Assembly (NCBI GenBank): GCA_003140275.1
Contig: PLJQ01000060.1
Span: 1 to 6,258, forward strand
From: Limisphaerales bacterium
GTDB taxonomy: Bacteria > Verrucomicrobiota > Verrucomicrobiia > Limisphaerales > PALSA-1396
Direction: 5' to 3'
Length of the DNA: 6,258 bases
Positions within the stretch are counted from its first letter, which is position 1, and every line of letters begins with the position of its first letter. This document shows, piece by piece, positions 4,926-6,258 of the stretch. A model generated the notes under the pieces. That model saw nothing but the letters and a program-made list of their open reading frames with translations, did not search any database and was not told the origin of the DNA. Both the position numbers and the translations under genes were made by a program.

Positions 4926-5330
4926 ATGAATGATGAAACAACCACCAGCGTACCGGCCGCGCCTGCCGATGCCGCCACACCCACCAACACTCAAGGCATT
5001 ATCGCCATCCTGTGCGGAGCGGTCATGGCCGCCTCATTTTTTATGCCCTGGATCGCCATGCTTTCTGGTCTTGATCTGGCTAAAGGGACAGGCGAACTAA
5101 AGCTATTGTGGGCGATTCCCATTTGCGGTGCGCTTCTTGCCCTCATAGGAATTGCACGCAACCCAACCCGTATTGCAGCGGCAATTACCGGCACTGTCCC
5201 TTTCCTCTCTTTGTTTTATACTCTAACCAAGACGGGCAGCGGTCTTTTCCACATCCTGGCTTTCGGCGCATATTTATGCCTCATCTGCGGCGCCATCTTG
5301 CTGGCCACTTCCGGCATGGGTCGAAAGTAA
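4926..5330 (+). CDS. Small four-helix membrane protein (134 residues), first gene of the second cluster
   Basis: I do not recognise a named family. After a polar, Thr/Ala/Pro-rich cytosolic-type leader (residues 1-22) there are four predicted membrane helices at about 24-46, 58-77, 82-101 and 106-128, and a short tail GMGRK. The first helix contains FFMPWI, a pattern often seen after the first helix of small tetraspan proteins of unknown function. There is no cleavable signal peptide and no catalytic residue pattern. The ATG is the first in frame but has no Shine-Dalgarno (CAATCAATCCC precedes it), which is shared with the next two genes and may be a trait of the host. Only 12 bp separate the stop from the next gene, so the cluster is likely one transcript. 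It is probably a membrane component working with the 247-residue protein downstream. Confidence 0.85.
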   Translation: MNDETTTSVPAAPADAATPTNTQGIIAILCGAVMAASFFMPWIAMLSGLDLAKGTGELKLLWAIPICGALLALIGIARNPTRIAAAITGTVPFLSLFYTLTKTGSGLFHILAFGAYLCLICGAILLATSGMGRK

Positions 5331-5342
5331 CGTTTTCAATCT

Positions 5343-6086
5343 ATGGAAAATTCCATCTCCGAAGTATTCTTAAAATTCTTTTTCCCAAAGGAGGAAGTCA
5401 TTGAGCACTGGTATGCCCCGGTCGATAATTTTGAATTTGTCACGGATGACTTTTACCAGATGATCGAAAAGGGACTGACTGTCCGAAAAGTTCCCGGCCT
5501 CGAAATATCCCGTGTCGAATTCAGCGAAGGCAGTTTGCTCTCCGCCAAACGCGAATATCTCCGGTTGCGACGTGAACGGCTCGTGTTCGACATCTGCGCC
5601 GCTCCGTTTGGGACAAGTTATTTTTTCAGCTTTCGTTTCGTGGAACTTCCTTTGGGAATCAGACCTTTGGAACTTTTGACATTCTTAATTGGCGTGGCGA
5701 TCACTTTGGGCCTCTTGATAAAATTGCTTGGAACAATTTGGGGCTTCATCGCATTCCTGGCCGTCATAGGAGGTGGCATTTACGTCATGCGCAATTTAGT
5801 CGCATTTGGATTGAAAGACCTTGATGCGAATTTACTGAAAACGCCTGTTATTGGGGCCATCTATGAAGTTTTTTTCCGCAAAGAAACTTACTACCGGCAG
5901 GATACGCGGCTCATGTATTTGAGCACGGTGAACAGTATCACCGAAGCTTTGGTTGAGGAAGTGACAGCGGCCAAAGGCATCAAATTGTTGAAGCAATATG
6001 GCCGCAAGCCACCTGGTGGAGATTTGTATCAGACCACAACCAAGCATCTTGTTCGAAACGACGACACCACAAAACCTTCGGCGTAG
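5343..6086 (+). CDS. Two-helix membrane protein of unknown function (247 residues)
   Basis: No named family is recognised. The N-terminal 105 residues form a soluble domain with alternating strands and charged helices (LRLRRERLVFDICAAPFGTS, then YFFSFRFVELPLG). Two close membrane helices follow at about 109-129 and 131-155, the second containing a glycine run (GGG at 143-145). The C-terminal 90 residues are soluble again, with a helical EALVEEVTAAKGIKLLKQYG segment and a polar tail. Both termini are predicted on the same side of the membrane, probably the cytosol given the basic residues before helix 1. The gene lies 12 bp after the four-helix protein and 4 bp before the next frame. The ATG at 5343 lacks a Shine-Dalgarno. 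A perfect AAAGGAGG at 5387-5394 lies inside the frame but serves no in-frame ATG, GTG or TTG. Confidence 0.87.
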   Translation: MENSISEVFLKFFFPKEEVIEHWYAPVDNFEFVTDDFYQMIEKGLTVRKVPGLEISRVEFSEGSLLSAKREYLRLRRERLVFDICAAPFGTSYFFSFRFVELPLGIRPLELLTFLIGVAITLGLLIKLLGTIWGFIAFLAVIGGGIYVMRNLVAFGLKDLDANLLKTPVIGAIYEVFFRKETYYRQDTRLMYLSTVNSITEALVEEVTAAKGIKLLKQYGRKPPGGDLYQTTTKHLVRNDDTTKPSA

Positions 6087-6090
6087 TTGA

Positions 6091-6258
6091 ATGTCCCTGA
6101 TTGAAGAAAAACTGAGCGAGCAGTTCTATGCGTGGGAAGAACGTGGCCGGGGATGGCAGGTATTCGATGTCCCGGTTCACCCCGAGCCTCCCTTTCGCCC
6201 ATTTTATGGCCACTATCTCCCGCCTCACGAAATCATCGATGACGGACGCCGACCAACT
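6091..6258 (+). CDS. N-terminal 56 residues of an unidentified protein, cut by the window end
   Basis: An ATG at 6091, four bases after the previous TAG, opens a frame that stays open to the window edge. It begins MSLIEEKLSEQFYAWEERGR, continues with a tryptophan- and proline-rich section (GWQVFDVPVHPEPPFRPFYG), and ends IIDDGRRPT. The spacing makes it the third gene of the membrane cluster. The composition is soluble, with no signal peptide or membrane helix. The pattern of an aromatic start followed by EPPFRPF and DDGR gives me a vague impression of the N-termini of large VirD4/FtsK-like conjugative ATPases of uncharacterised clusters. No nucleotide-binding motif lies within the visible part, so this is a weak impression and not a call. 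Confidence 0.7.
   Translation, partial: MSLIEEKLSEQFYAWEERGRGWQVFDVPVHPEPPFRPFYGHYLPPHEIIDDGRRPT

Noticed and set aside
5387..5403. AAAGGAGG followed by TTG at 5401 as a true translation start
   Set aside because: The TTG is out of frame with the 247-residue protein and opens only a very short frame; the in-frame codon at 5400 is ATT. It is probably a coincidental Lys-Glu-Glu coding sequence.

Overview
The window is a bacterial chromosomal or genomic-island segment with low-to-moderate GC content. The taxon cannot be fixed from the sequence. Several starts have no visible Shine-Dalgarno sequence, and the paralogous-looking membrane proteins are unfamiliar. A Verrucomicrobiota or Planctomycetota-type host is only a weak guess.

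Layout. Positions 1-246 are the 3' end of a radC (JAMM/MPN) gene, closed by a clear intrinsic terminator (252-283). On the minus strand, 412-1195 is a gene for a MESH1/HDDC3-type HD hydrolase (small alarmone hydrolase). It is broken by a 204-bp miniature inverted-repeat element (845-1048) flanked by a perfect 7-bp target duplication. Removing the element and one duplication copy restores a 190-residue frame with every metal-binding residue in register with human MESH1. After a 272-bp gap without a convincing gene comes a tight minus-strand operon (4022 to 1468). It encodes a 475-residue protein with a C-terminal Schlafen AlbA_2 domain behind two Lrp/AsnC-effector-like modules, then a 282-residue four-helix membrane protein, then a 92-residue basic-tailed membrane protein. 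The genes are 3 bp apart and overlapping (ATGA), so they are probably translationally coupled.

Divergent from this operon, a perfect consensus sigma70 promoter (4140-4168) lies inside a palindrome. It reads into a small unknown gene (best start 4268, stop 4588) that ends at a strong intrinsic terminator (4667-4700). This promoter, gene and terminator form a self-contained unit sharing the operon's upstream region. From 4926 to the end is a second plus-strand cluster: a small four-helix membrane protein, a 247-residue two-helix membrane protein, and the first 56 codons of a further gene cut by the window edge.

How the parts may work together. The Schlafen operon pairs a cytosolic regulator or nuclease-type protein having putative ligand-sensing modules with two membrane proteins. 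That is the shape of a sensor plus membrane-effector system, and it is the best candidate here for something undescribed. Its function is inference only. The MITE insertion into the alarmone hydrolase shows that mobile DNA is, or recently was, active in this neighbourhood.
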